From positions 1 through 64,000 of the forward strand of contig MPNW01000396.1 of NCBI GenBank assembly GCA_011800805.1: a stretch of 64,000 nt of DNA, given 5' to 3'. Positions 1 to 11,800 of this stretch are shown here, piece by piece. This DNA comes from Hirudo medicinalis (lineage: Eukaryota > Annelida > Clitellata > Hirudinida > Hirudinidae). The notes under the pieces were generated by a model. The model made no database searches. It had not been told where the DNA came from and worked only from the letters and a program-made list of their open reading frames with translations. How positions within the stretch are numbered: the stretch's first letter is position 1; each line of letters starts with the position of its first letter. The position numbers and the translations under genes are program-made.

Positions 1-249
1 ATTCTGATTTATATTCTCTGTCATTTATAACTCAACCCGCAAGGACCATAGTGGTTGTTGGCAGCTCTGGGCGCCTTGGACAGACTATCCTGGCTTTCCG
101 CACCTCAAAAAAGTAAATTGGAAAGTCCGCGAAGCTATTTTCGATCCAAGTGCGAGGCTTTCTCGTGAAAGAATTGATTGTCGGAGTGGTGTAAGTACTA
201 CCATTTTCCACATGGTTGAATTCCTGTGTTGACCAGTGACATGGTAGGG

Positions 250-385
250 TGTCGTGCATGGTCTAATGGTCAAGACTTCGACTCTCATGATGGCAGCATG
301 GCTTCGAATCTCGTTTCTGAGGCACCGTCCTGATCATCTGGTTAAGTCAAGGACGTCAATAAACAACAACAACAACAATAATGTG
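250..385 (+). mobile_element. tRNA-derived SINE with (AAC)n tail
   Basis: Sequence near 261-278 (TGGTCTAATGGTCAAGAC) resembles an RNA polymerase III box A. GGCTTCGAATCTC near 300-313 resembles box B. Spacing of about 35 bases between them is tRNA-like. Downstream there is a short non-tRNA body and a 3' end of (AAC)n followed by AATAATG. This arrangement is typical of tRNA-derived SINEs. The tRNA cloverleaf itself is degenerate, so it is not a functional tRNA gene. Element boundaries are approximate. Confidence 0.5.
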
Positions 386-930
386 TCGTGTTCGAAACTT
401 GGCCCAAGTCACCATTGGAGACTTTCGCATTAATTTTGAATTTGAGACATGGTTTTAATTAAAAATAGCACGCCATCTGACGACAAGAACTGAAAATGAT
501 ACGTTTTGATATTTCATACCTACTAATTTATTTCGATAGTTTACTCATATTTGCTGATAACCACTTCTCGAAATTGAAAATATTTTACGATAAATATCAA
601 AAATAAAATCCCTACCCATGACACTAACCCTAAGCTATTCCTAACCTCATGACCCTTGAAATCTCTTTAGAACTGACACAAGTCCGTGCCTAACCCTAAC
701 CTGGACCCCGACCCTGACCCTGACCTTGACCCTGACCCTGAGAATTGGCTTTTGCCCGTCAGTTGTCCAACCACCCGTCCAACTGTAACAACGACACAAC
801 AAAGATTTTTTTTAGTTAGGTACTTCCAAACACCTCTAAAAAAAATCGTACAAATAAATACAAAAAGACTTGTCTAGCTTGGATCTCTTTATTCAATGAA
901 TGAATGATTTTGTGCATTGAGTGGAACTAT

Positions 931-985
931 TATTATTATTGTTATTATTATTATTGTTATTATTATTATTAATATTATTATTATC

Positions 986-1066
<81 letters not shown>

Positions 1067-1089
1067 GTTATTATTATTATTATTATTAA
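931..1089. repeat. Long (ATT)n microsatellite
   Basis: About 160 bases of almost uninterrupted ATT triplets with occasional GTT, ATC and AAT variants. Both strands are open across it and give poly-isoleucine readings, which are artefacts of the repeat rather than genes. Confidence 0.95.
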
Positions 1090-3986
1090 TGACCTAATTT
1101 TATTGAGAGCCACCTCTAACGTAACATCTGCGTATGTGATCATTAGACGTCCAAGCAATGCTCTGAAAAGCAATCTTCTCACTCTCTCACTTGATTGTCA
1201 TCATCGCATTAGATCGCTAATTGACCTATTTGCCATTTATTAGGTATATATTTAAATACAATTTTTGTTTCTTGTGACTCATGAATATTAATCATCCGAT
1301 TAACATAACAAACGAAAGCGTTCCGACCGCAAGCAGCAGTTCGTTGAATCTGAAAAGCGTCTCCAGCCATCTTTGTTTATACGACGAGCTTCCCATGGAG
1401 GACTTCGTTCATTAATTAGCAGAAATAAATTATCATAATTAATATTTGTCAAGCGTAAGTAACAGATCGAACATCTTGTAAATGGTGGGTCCTTTCTTGT
1501 TTAAATTAATCATCGGTTAATGAATATTGCTTTATTGACGATTAGTAATGAGTGAAACAGTTAACTTTCGTTGGTTGCGTCATTTAGACTCAAAACTGAT
1601 TCATTGACTTCCTGCTGTGTCGAATTTCAAGTCGGTTTTGTATTATTTTTAGAAGCCATGTTTCCCAGAGAAGCGTAACAAGGTTTACGCTATGTGACCG
1701 TGGGATTTTTCGACTGAATTCGGTGAAATCCTTTATTCCGCACTTAGAATTACAATTACTGTCGCTTTTTTCTTCTTGTCGAAAGTTTAAACGTTACAAT
1801 TTAAAACGGCTTCGTAATTTTAAAAGCGGTTAAAAATAGACTTTGTTGCGTGCACTCATGATCTCATTTCTGAGTACCAAGTAGTTAACAGGAGCCTTCG
1901 CTATTTCCTTTCTCGGAATTCTTCTAGGATTTCACACCCAATCGCTACTCGGTCGGGGGTCATTGTAAGTCAAATTTCTGACCCCCATTGACGAAACGTA
2001 TCAAGGAAACCTTGTTTATTCATTCCACGCATTCTTGGAAGCGAAAACATGCGACTTACATGTTAGAGAACTTTCATTCAATTGTAACCCGTTGCAATTT
2101 CTAGTTGAGAGCCTCAAATCGCCTAGTTAAACGCTGAAAATATTTGCACATTTCTTAAAAGAAACGTCAATAAGGGGATAGAGTCCTTAAGAAGAGTGTT
2201 TGCTTTGTTCACTAACAAGATGTTGTCTCAAATCATTACTAATACAGTTATCACAGGGGTTATCAGACAGTCAGGACGGATTAACGGCGAGCGGATTGTG
2301 TCCAAGCGAATCCACAAAGGCCAATATGTCTGTATCTGTAAAAGACCATTCAAAGGGCAAATTGTTGCGGTTTAAAAGTCCTTGCTAGACAAGGATAGAA
2401 TGGGTTATTCTATCTTTAGACGAGCTGGTAGTTCAAATAAATTATGTTGTAGTTTCAATTAACGAACAACATGAAACAAATAAATTAATTAAGCAACAAA
2501 TGACTAATTAAATTAACAACATTCTGCAATTACGACAAGAAATTAAAAGTTTATATTCTCCTTTTTTTCCAACATGAGCGCCCACAGGTGAATTTAGAAC
2601 AACGAATGAGTCACAAAGGAGCGAGAAGACCAAACGTCTGGGTGTGCGTTCGCTCATCCGGCGAACGATTTTTCTCGCTGTTAGTGTTATTTATTTAATT
2701 AATGAATTAATTAGTTAGTTAGTAATTCTAACATCAACACTAAATTGTTTGTCGTAGCGTTTGGAAAGGTCGGTTTGTAATCTACGATGAAATGACAATC
2801 TGCCGGGAAGACTTCTGGTTTAAAATAAAAATGTCGGCGTGGGAAGAGTTAATGGTCCCTTCTTGTTAAAACTTTCACGATCTTAGTGTTCAGACACAAA
2901 CAACAAATAGAAGCCATTATCGGATGTGCACGAGCACACAATGAACATCGAGAGCCTAGTCCTAGTCATCTCGCCATAATAGTCTTTGTTCTGATAATAT
3001 ATATAGAAGAGTTCACGTACGAGCCTCAGGAAATGGTAGCATGGTTTTAAAGCTTCGTGTGCCGCTCGAGTTTTGTGTTCAAAGTGTTACGTTATAAGCC
3101 GGTTTGAGTCGAGTTAGATAATATTCAATTGAGCAAGTTTTCAATCTTTACCGGTCTGTTACTTTCACGAGTGAAAGGATAATCGAAAATCAGAAACATT
3201 TGTTGTTTTTTGTAAGTTCTTGGCTGGACGACGAATTACTTCTAACTGCAGCATCTGTGAGTTGTTTCATAATTCTCTGCTTTCTAAAGATATTATATCG
3301 TATGTAGAGATTTTTTTAAAAAGGATTTATTTGCGCCCTGTGAGATTTCTTCAAATTCTGGACTTATTTCTTAGTCTCGTTTTTTCTTTGTCGTCGTGAC
3401 CTGCGAGTAGAAACTCGATGATTCAGTGTTCTCTAAATGATTGAGTAATAACTTGAAGTGTCTTTAATTGTAATTACTCTTGTAATTCTTGACTTTTATG
3501 TATCGTCAGCTAATGGGTGAGTGCCTTCCTAAGTTTTTCTTTGTTACTTTTTAAAATTTTTTACTCTTGTTACGTCTGCTCTTGAATTTGTTTTAAATTA
3601 GGCTTGTGTTTCTTTTATGATATCGGTTTTACTGTCATTGTTCCAATATTATTTTGGATTTTTTATAATTTTACTTTTAATGTTCTAATAAAGTTAGTTT
3701 TCAGTTTTTATATCAATTTATTTAACTCATTTCTCAATTGATTTCACATAGGCCATTTGTGAACCGTCTAAGATTTTCCAATGTCGTGTCTGATTATGGG
3801 AACAGGAATGTCTGGCATCAGTCAAATATCTAGTCGCGTCGCATCCTTTTCGAAAAATCAAAGTCATCGCAAGCACACAAGCGAAGATGCGAACACAACG
3901 CACAGGCCAACGGTCCCGCTCACTCCTCTTCGAACGACCACAACAACAAGACAAAGCAACAACAACGAACTTTTTTCGACCCCCTG

Positions 3987-5100
3987 ATGGAACCCCCCGC
4001 GAGGCTGAGCGAGCTGATGAGTCAAGAGAAAGCCGGCTTCGACGTCCAGGTCAAGCACGCCTGGAATCCCGAAGACAGGTCGTTAAACATTTTCATCAAA
4101 GAAGATTATTGCCTCACGATCCACAGACATCCGGTCGCCCAAAGCACGGACTCCGTCCGGGGCAAGATCGGTTACGAGACCGGCGTTCACATGTGGGAGA
4201 TCGTCTGGGAATTGAGGCAGAGGGGCACCCATGCCGTCGTGGGGGTCGGCACGAAAAACGCCCCTCTTCACTGCCAGGGTTACAAGTGCCTCGTGGGTAG
4301 CGACTCCAATTCGTGGGGCTGGGACATCGGAAGAAACGTCCTCCTCCACGGTGGGAAAGAATTCCAGATGGGAGAATTGAAGCCTTCGACCGACCACAAC
4401 GAAAACTTCGTCGTGCCCGATTCTTTCTGCGTCGTCCTCGACATGGACGAAGGCACCGTGGGTTTCGTGGTCGACGGCAAGTACCTCGGAGTGGCCTTTT
4501 CCGGGTTGAAAGGCAAAACTCTCTACCCTATAGTCAGTGCCGTCTGGGGACATTGCGAAATAGCCATGAAATACGTTGCCGGCCTGCCGGGTTAGCCAAA
4601 CTTTATTCGATTGCACGACTCATTAATTTATCTCGCAATTGATCACGACTTAGCAAATGCAGAATGGTTTTGGATATGTTGAAATTCTTGCTTTGAAACC
4701 TTCATGTGATGTTCTTGCGTGATTAGAATAGAAGTCCATTATAAGCAGGCTGTCATGACGATGCCTTGTTTAACGACATTGCACGTCATGTATGATTTTG
4801 TGCTCACTGCGATTCATTCATGTACCTCAAGCATTCGAGTTAGTTATTTAATAGGGATTCGAATGTTAACGTCTCGTGTCGACAAAATTGATGACGACAT
4901 TTCTTCCGTTCACAGCTCAGCCATTTTCCCTGTACGACCTCTCGAGGAAAACCTTGAGAGATTGCCTCAAGAACAAAAACTACGACGACATCCACAGCGT
5001 CTGCCTGCCCGGCATTCTGAAAAGGGACGTCGTTCGAAACGCTCGTCAGTATCCGCCCTCGGGTCACCCCCTCCACCCTCAGTACCGGGCGGCCCAGTGA
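3987..5100 (+). CDS. SPSB1: SPRY domain-containing SOCS box protein (SPSB1/SPSB4, gustavus type)
   Basis: Two exons, 3987-4590 and 4916-5100, joined across a phase-1 GT-AG intron (CCGG|GTTAGC ... TTCACAG|CT), give 262 residues, close to the roughly 273 of vertebrate SPSB1. Exon 1 encodes the B30.2/SPRY domain, with family hallmarks such as [30 protein letters not shown] and [17 protein letters not shown]. Exon 2 encodes a C-terminal SOCS box starting [19 protein letters not shown] proteins are substrate receptors of Cullin5-ElonginB/C ubiquitin ligases. Their SPRY domain recognises short Asn-rich motifs in proteins such as Vasa, Par-4 and iNOS. The Cul5-box LPLP motif of SPSB1 is here CLPGIL, and the protein runs about 17 residues past the usual end. 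The start was chosen because it begins a typical SPSB N-terminus. A non-coding 5' exon is possible. Confidence 0.9.
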
Positions 5101-7340
5101 CGACCCCGTTTTCCTCCACGTGCCCTTTCAAGTGTCTGTTTGTTTCTCATTGTTTCTGAGTTATTCCTTATCTGTCCGTAGTCCCGCACTCCGTTGTTGT
5201 CTAGCTCAGGGACGGCTTTCCTCGCGACCATGCGGTCCATTGCCACCGAACGGGGCGTCGGTCACGTTTTGGTCGCTGCCGAGTACTCCTCTGCTGTGAT
5301 ATATAAGACGCACGCACGTTTGTGCGTGCATGCATTTCGTCCGTGCATTCGTTCGTCATTGTTCATATTCCAAGCACGGGGTGAATTCTTACCTTGGACC
5401 ATAGGGAGCCTAGTTTTTACTCGCCTCTGTTGTTGTTGTTTCCGTGAGACTTTACGATGCGACCGCAGGACTAACTTATTATATTTATTATTACGTGTGT
5501 GTCGTCACCTTAAATTCTTCTCGAGTGTAGATACGACTCGTCCTTCGACTTGGTTCCCGTCGACAACTTGTTTTTATTTATTCGTGTCAACCTATGCCAG
5601 GTGATTTGTTGACGCATTTTAGTGACTTGTGTTTCGTTCCCAAAAATTGGATTAATGTGGTACAGAAATTTTAAATAAAATCTAATCCGAAGTTTTCAAA
5701 TCACTTTAAAATCATCGGAATAGCAGAAATTAGATAGACGAAAATAAAAGCTGAGATCGTATAATGGGGTTGTTGCGTTCGGAGAAAGTGAACGTGAGAT
5801 TTTTTTAAAATCTGCCCGGCAAAAAATTTAAATTTGAAAACGCATTGAGGAGATTACGATGTGACCTAGATCCGTGAACAACGCTCCTGTAGTATACAGG
5901 TAGAAGGTGTGTGCATTGATTGAAAGATGTGTGGCAACGAGTCGTCATAATCAGTGCCGGTATTATAAGTCGGGATGTGCCATTGCACAGGGGCCTCCAC
6001 CATCCAAAGAAAACTTATTTTACTTATCGGAGGTTGGGGGGACAACAGGACTGACGCAGAGGCCTACGGGCTTCCATCACCACACTGTACCGTGGCCTTC
6101 ACCTGGATAAATCCGTCACTGGTCATAGTCATTATCACAACTGCCTTCGTCGTCATCATTACCTGCTAGCTCGATTAAGCCATAGTCAATGTCACTGAAC
6201 TTTTTAATGTCAAGAAATATTATCCGAATATTATTAATATTAATGTCAAATTAATAGCAATAACTCATAATTACGATAACAGGTGGTAATCATTGTGAAC
6301 AAGTGCGCAACTTGTTTCATTAGCTTGCGCTATATAATGATCAATAACAAAAGGGTTGCAATTCAGCCACCTGAACAAAAACAAGCAATCAATTCTACAT
6401 CAAATAGTTTAACTATCCTGTGCCCGTGGTTGTTTTTCATAGACGTATTGGAGAACAGGGAGAAGGATGAGTATGCGTTTCGAGGCCCACTTGATCATTC
6501 AGATATATTATTTTATTTATTTGATTAAAGCCCGTTGCATAACTAAGAAGGTTTGGACTTAATTGCTCATTTAGATCATGATCTGCGAGATTTTATTGAC
6601 ATTCAATCAGCAAAGTTGACTCAGATATTTAAAAATTTTATTTCTTCAATTAAACATGAACGACTCAATTGTGGACCATTACGTAATTCAAGGTGTAATG
6701 ATTTGTTCTTCAAGGCAGAAGTATGATCTCATCTCATCTTTCAAGGACGTGACATTGTTGTTTGCTCACGTGATAAAGAGCGCAATATAAATGAATAACA
6801 CAGCATAACAATTATTTATAGTGGTTCAGAAGATCAATGTCTGTGTAATAACCATTCCTCACTTTTAATTGAATGATTGAATGAATGCAAATTGATTGAG
6901 TAAGTAATAAAAAATTGAAAGTCATACCAATCATGACATTAAATCAAGTTATTTAAGTTGTCAATCAATGCTTCAATAAAACTTATGAACAGTTGTAAAT
7001 ACATTGGACGCAATGGAGCAGTTAAATTCAATCAATTTTAGTGAGTGATTGATGTTCCGAGAGGCGCCTAACACTTGGCTTCAACCAGGTTATCCCAGGA
7101 TGCTCAAGTGCCTGGCAAAGAAGTCTCAGATCAAACACAGCTAATCAGCGTTTCCTTTCCTTTATGTGATGGCAAACATTATTCAGCTTATTTTTTTGAC
7201 GTCTTAAAAAAGTAAAACACTTCTAACAAAAATATATTATTACAAAAGTTAGAAATATTATTATTATAATTAGACATTCCGCTCTTTGGACAGCCCATTT
7301 CATACTTTACAGTAAGTGTTGGCTCTACAAAGTTATTTGT
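5101..7340. other. Intergenic region downstream of the SPSB-type gene
   Basis: Several short open frames occur (for example near 5194-5604) but none has recognisable domains, splice partners or consistent coding character. The early part is presumably the SPSB 3' untranslated region. No RNA gene was recognised. Confidence 0.5.
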
Positions 7341-7344
7341 TTAA

Positions 7345-7522
7345 CACACTCGGCCGCCGACAGAAATTTCGGGCCCCTAGGCACAGCGGCCATGGACCCC
7401 TATGTCATGTCAATTTGGTAATGGAAATGTAAAAAAGGTAACTAATATTTAAAATCCGAGCGGACCCCAGAACATTGCCGGGCCCCTGCACAATTTTCTC
7501 CCTGCCCCCTCTCGTCGGCCCT
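7345..7522. mobile_element. Short MITE-like repeat, copy 1
   Basis: This block shares GCCGACAGAAATTTCGG and CCCCTAGGCACAGC, plus further similarity, with 47958-48115. Read from opposite strands, both ends begin with CAGGGC-like sequence rich in GGGCCC, as in small non-autonomous hAT-type elements. The left end has CGGCCGCC in place of CAGGGCTGCC. No clean target duplication was found, so the class is tentative. Confidence 0.4.
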
Positions 7523-7540
7523 GCTAGCACATTGGCGTGC

Positions 7541-7711
7541 AGGTTGGCCGAATAGGTTGCGTTCCTGTATACGGCGGTAACAGCAACAGTCGTACTGTGT
7601 CGTGTTCGAAGCCCAGCTTGCACTGCCGCTTTGCGCCCTTGGGAGAAGCGTTATATAAATGGTTAACAAGAAGCACCTCAGACGCTATGCATATGGCGCT
7701 ATGTAAATGAA
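7541..7711 (+). mobile_element. tRNA-derived SINE sharing a LINE 3' tail, copy A
   Basis: The head has a box A like that of Leu/Ser tRNAs (TTGGCCGAATAGGTTG, about 7544-7559) and a box B (GTGTTCGAAGCCC, about 7602-7614). The body continues through AGCTTGCACTGCCG and AATGGTTAACAAGAAGC. It ends with GACGCTATGCATATGGCGC at about 7681-7699, nearly the same as the 3' end of the LINE fragment at 47.4-47.7 kb. Reverse-oriented relatives lie at 14.2, 22.1 and 41.4 kb. Confidence 0.6.
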
Positions 7712-8122
7712 GTACATTTACATTAATTCCCATTATTGTTGGTAAGTATGAAATTTGAAACTTCTTTGAAAGTTCGCCTCCAAGTTGGGCGACCAAAAAG
7801 AGCTACTATTAATATAATAAAGGAAACTTCGACAAAATAGAAATATAAACCGTCTATATAATCAAAAAATCTTTCCTTTTATACTTTATTAACAATTGCT
7901 TGATTACACCGAACAATGAACTCCACAATGTTGATTATTTTGCCGTTAACTAATCAAGTGATAATCACCACTTGTTCGGTTGACCAATGGAGTAGCCTAA
8001 TAAAAGGCTAATTCATACATTCATAATGGATCATTAATAATCATCACTTAGATATCTTGACTTGTGACGCACAATGTTTTCTGATGAACCTATTTATACC
8101 GACAAACAATATTCAAGAGTTT

Positions 8123-8494
8123 CTAGATAAATAGGCCGCCACTCATCCCAGAGCCGAGAAGTTCAGGAATGGTGAGTCTGCCTGTTGTCACGTAGAATAA
8201 TGGGTCATTGGCATCACGTACTCCACGTGATGGGGTCTCACCTCCCACGTCCCTCCCCGGATGTAAATCTTTCCACGGATCAACTTGACGCCACCAAGCA
8301 GCATGAGCGACTCCAGAGATTGAAGTAACGATTCTTGCACCCGTCCCCAATGTTGAATTTTCCACATGCTCACCCAGACCAGCGTTTCCGACCAGAACAT
8401 CAGCTGCCCATTTCACCCCAGTGAACCCCGACTTCCCTTCGACCCATGTCGGCAAGTCATCAGCTTCCCGCAATCCTTTACGAAATAAATCCAA
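8123..8494 (-). other. Unassigned open region, possible exon or repeat fragment
   Basis: This stretch is GC-richer than its surroundings and open in two minus-strand frames. One frame (about 123 codons) contains VLVGNAGLGEHVENSTLG. The other (from about 8400) runs to a good donor-like site, GGGAG|GTGAGA, near 8245. I could not identify a family in either frame, and no partner exon is obvious. It lies 3' of the SKI-like gene. It could be an old mobile-element fragment, a 3' UTR segment, or an exon of an unrecognised gene. Confidence 0.2.
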
Positions 8495-8827
8495 AGCACG
8501 CCATCATTCGGCAGTTTCTTAACTATAAGTCAATAATTTCGGCACGCTAATCCATCCAGAGAATGAAATGAAAACACAAAAAACAAAGAAATGAAAAATT
8601 ATAAAATTATTTTATTCATGGCAATCACCTCGCTTTAAAAATTCATACACATTACAACACAGTGTAACACAACCATGAGATAATGATGGCATTTTGATCT
8701 TTCATTTATATACACAATATAGTACAAAACGTTAACTTTTTAATAAATAAATTTGCCAAAGTTCCATGCTAGGATTATCGCCATGAATACTTGAAGAAAT
8801 TTCCATAAAGCACAGCCTGCCGGCGAA

Positions 8828-11800
8828 TCAGAATTTGAGGACATCGAACTTCCTTCTGGCCTGCCTGTTAGGTCGGGACTGAGGCATGGCGTACGGCATC
8901 TTACCCTCGTCTCGAGCCCTCGCATTCAAGGACGCCCCCTCTTTGTAGGAGGCCCTACTAGCCTTCTTCCCGTGGGTGTTAGAACTCGACAGAGGTCTTA
9001 AGAGGTGCCTCTTGCTTCTAATAAGCCTGGGTGATTGATTCTCATTTGATGGTTCGTCTTCCTGCTTGGTGCATTGCCTCACAGTCCCAAGCGTGGGAAA
9101 AGTTTTAATAGGATGTCGCGTTTCCGGACTGTCATTTTTTGAGGCGAGGATGGCAGTCTCCGCGGCGACCGAACAGGTGCTCGACCTGAGAATCCTTTCC
9201 GACTTACGAGGGGAAGAGCCAAGCTCTTCGAAAAGCTCACTGGCAGTTATGCCGGAGTTCATCGAATCGCACGAGCCCAATTCGTCGAGATCAATTTTCC
9301 CTGCACCGGCATTCAAAGATTCAGAAGGAAGTTGAATTTCTCCATCCCTGGAGTCGACACCTATTGCAGAATCGGAAGCTTCTTCAGTGATAAGCTCTGA
9401 AGGGAGATCAGTGCCTGCCTCTTCGAAGCTTTGGTTTGAATTATCTCTAATTTGAGGTGGCAAAGGGGAGTCATTCTGTGACTCTCGAGTTCCATCCATG
9501 GATTCCTCTGTGTTGCCATCGATTTCGCATCCATGGAGCAAATCCTCTTCGGGATCGATGATAGGTTGACTCTCGCCGAGTTTTTCCTCCTCCCGGTCAA
9601 GCACGACTTGGGTCGAATCCAATTCTTCTGTCAAGCTGCTGGACTCATCCTCCGCATTTTGTGAGAACTTTTTCTCCAGCAAATCGAGCCATTGTTGCTG
9701 GAGATCTTCTGTGGGTGATTCCTTCTCGATGTTCTGTTTGGATGAACTCTTAACGTTCGAAGTTCTCAAGGAGACTGGTAATCCATTGTTGACCATGTCG
9801 AGGTAGGAGAACCTTTTGTTCAACAGTCGGGCAGACCTCTTTGTGCACTCTGCCGACATTTTGCCGGGCCTACAAACAAACGCGTGTCGCTTAGTCGCTC
9901 GAGTAAACAATTAATAACTTGGTCATACTCAAACAAGCTCAAGACATAAGAAAGCAAACACACCACTCAAATATATCAAATAGTTTACTGAAGGAGCAAA
10001 ATAGTTGACTAACGACTGATGTTGTTGCTGATCTCCTGCGGACAGAGAGTTAGGAAGTGGGATGTCCTTCAGAACATCCCCCAAATTATCCACTCTTAGG
10101 CCATCTGGATAAAAATAGATAATACAAAATAGACAAAGCAATAAAGAATTAAAATAAAATAGGAATAAATAATCATCTTTATCATCACTTTTTCAATGAC
10201 TAATCAACGAACTAGCACAGAGTCTTCTCACAACTGAAACATACGGATGACTCAAGCGACAAATTCAACAATCACCAACCGCACGATTTCTCTCTGTTCA
10301 CAGAGTCCTTCCCAGCCATCATTAAAGACCTCGTTTTGGGGTTGATGTAAAAACTGATGAGATTCAAGGCCGTGTCCTTTGTAACTATGACCTTGCTCTT
10401 CGACTTGGCAGCATTCATGTACCTGATCAGGAAATCCCTCTGCAACTCAGAACAAGAAGAGACCTCCAGGCCCAACATGATGCACCTTTTCTTCAGAATG
10501 CCAGTGTCCTTGGCAGGCATGATCTGCTTGTGTATATCCACTAATCTGACATACTCTCTACCTTCGATCAACAGGCCCGGTAAGTCGTTCCAAAACATGT
10601 TGACCGTAGTCAGTTCAGGAGGCGCCGACGACGGAGAAAGAGAAGGGGGAGGAGTCAGTAGAGACGACAACTCTCCCGTAGATTGAGAGGAATCATCCAA
10701 GCGACAGGTATCATCGAGCTGGAACTCTTTTAAGTCGCAGGGAAATGACAAACTGCCATTGGAATCAATGGTAGCAGAATCAGGAGGGGTCAAGCAAGTG
10801 GGTTGGCTGCTTGCCTTATGACCGGGGGAGGCCAGCAGGCCCATGACATCTGCTCTAATCATGGAGGAAAGATCGGCATCGGATTCGACGCCTCCGCACA
10901 TGTCATTTTGGTCGTCAGAGAATTCATTGAGGAAGGCATTCATGTTCACCATCTCCGTCGACATCAGAAGGTCATTCTCGCATAGGTCTTCCAGGAGCTG
11001 AGACGAGGTCATTGTCGGAAAGTCGAGCGAGTGGAGTCCTGTGAGAAAGGATGAGATGTTTGACCTTCATTACAGACAGTTTAAAACGAGCATGGCTATT
11101 GATTTACAATTATCGAATTGGAAATGCTAAAAATAACATTGCCACTCGACGTGTACAGGTACAAATGCAACCACTTTCATTGTTAGTTTTGATTACATCC
11201 AATAAATCTTCAATAACTGTGGAGGTCTATCTAATTTGCACACAAAGTGCGTCCGATCTTGTCGGTCGGGCTTTCGGGAAGCGAAATCATTCGAGAAGTG
11301 ATCTCAAATTGGGACTTGACCCGTTTTTATCGGCGAACGAACCGACCCCTGAAAAAGATTGTCGTTTAATTTCCATTTATACGACTTAAATTTTGCAAAT
11401 TTCTTTGTCTCGCATCAATCCTGATCGTACCTTAACGGTCAAGAAGCTTACAATGGGCAGAATGTCTGACAACTCACATCCGGGCAAGAAAACGAAGATT
11501 AACGATCGTACGACGTTGCCAATTACCGTAGAACGTCGAACATTACCGTGCCGGTCCAGGGAGGAATCCTGCTTCTCCTCCGGGTCGAGCATGTTGCCCA
11601 ATTCCGCAGCGAGATCGATGTAGCCGATGTCGACGATGCCGTCCGTGAGGCTCCGGGCGCCGTCGGAGCCGACAACGTCGGCGGAGGACGGCCTGCGGGA
11701 GGGGGAGTCCGAGGTCGGGGAACCGAGGAACTGGCCGTGAAAGAAAGAATTCCTTTCCGCTTCCGGAGAAGGTAGCATCTGCATCACGAGGTCGGCCACC

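Larger units (their letters stand above)
1..3986. other. Intergenic region upstream of the SPSB-type gene
   Basis: No convincing coding exon was found on either strand. The stretch holds a SINE at 250-385, a degenerate run of CCTGAC/CTAACC hexamers at about 620-745 and a long (ATT)n array. The T-rich block at about 3500-3760 just upstream of the SPSB start probably contains its 5' untranslated region or a 5' intron. Confidence 0.6.

Noticed and set aside
889..1243. Overlapping poly-isoleucine open frames on both strands
   Set aside because: They are produced by the (ATT)n microsatellite and have no non-repeat coding content.
5194..5604. 137-codon plus-strand open frame after the SPSB-type gene
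   Set aside because: No domain, no splice partner and composition like untranslated DNA; probably 3' UTR.
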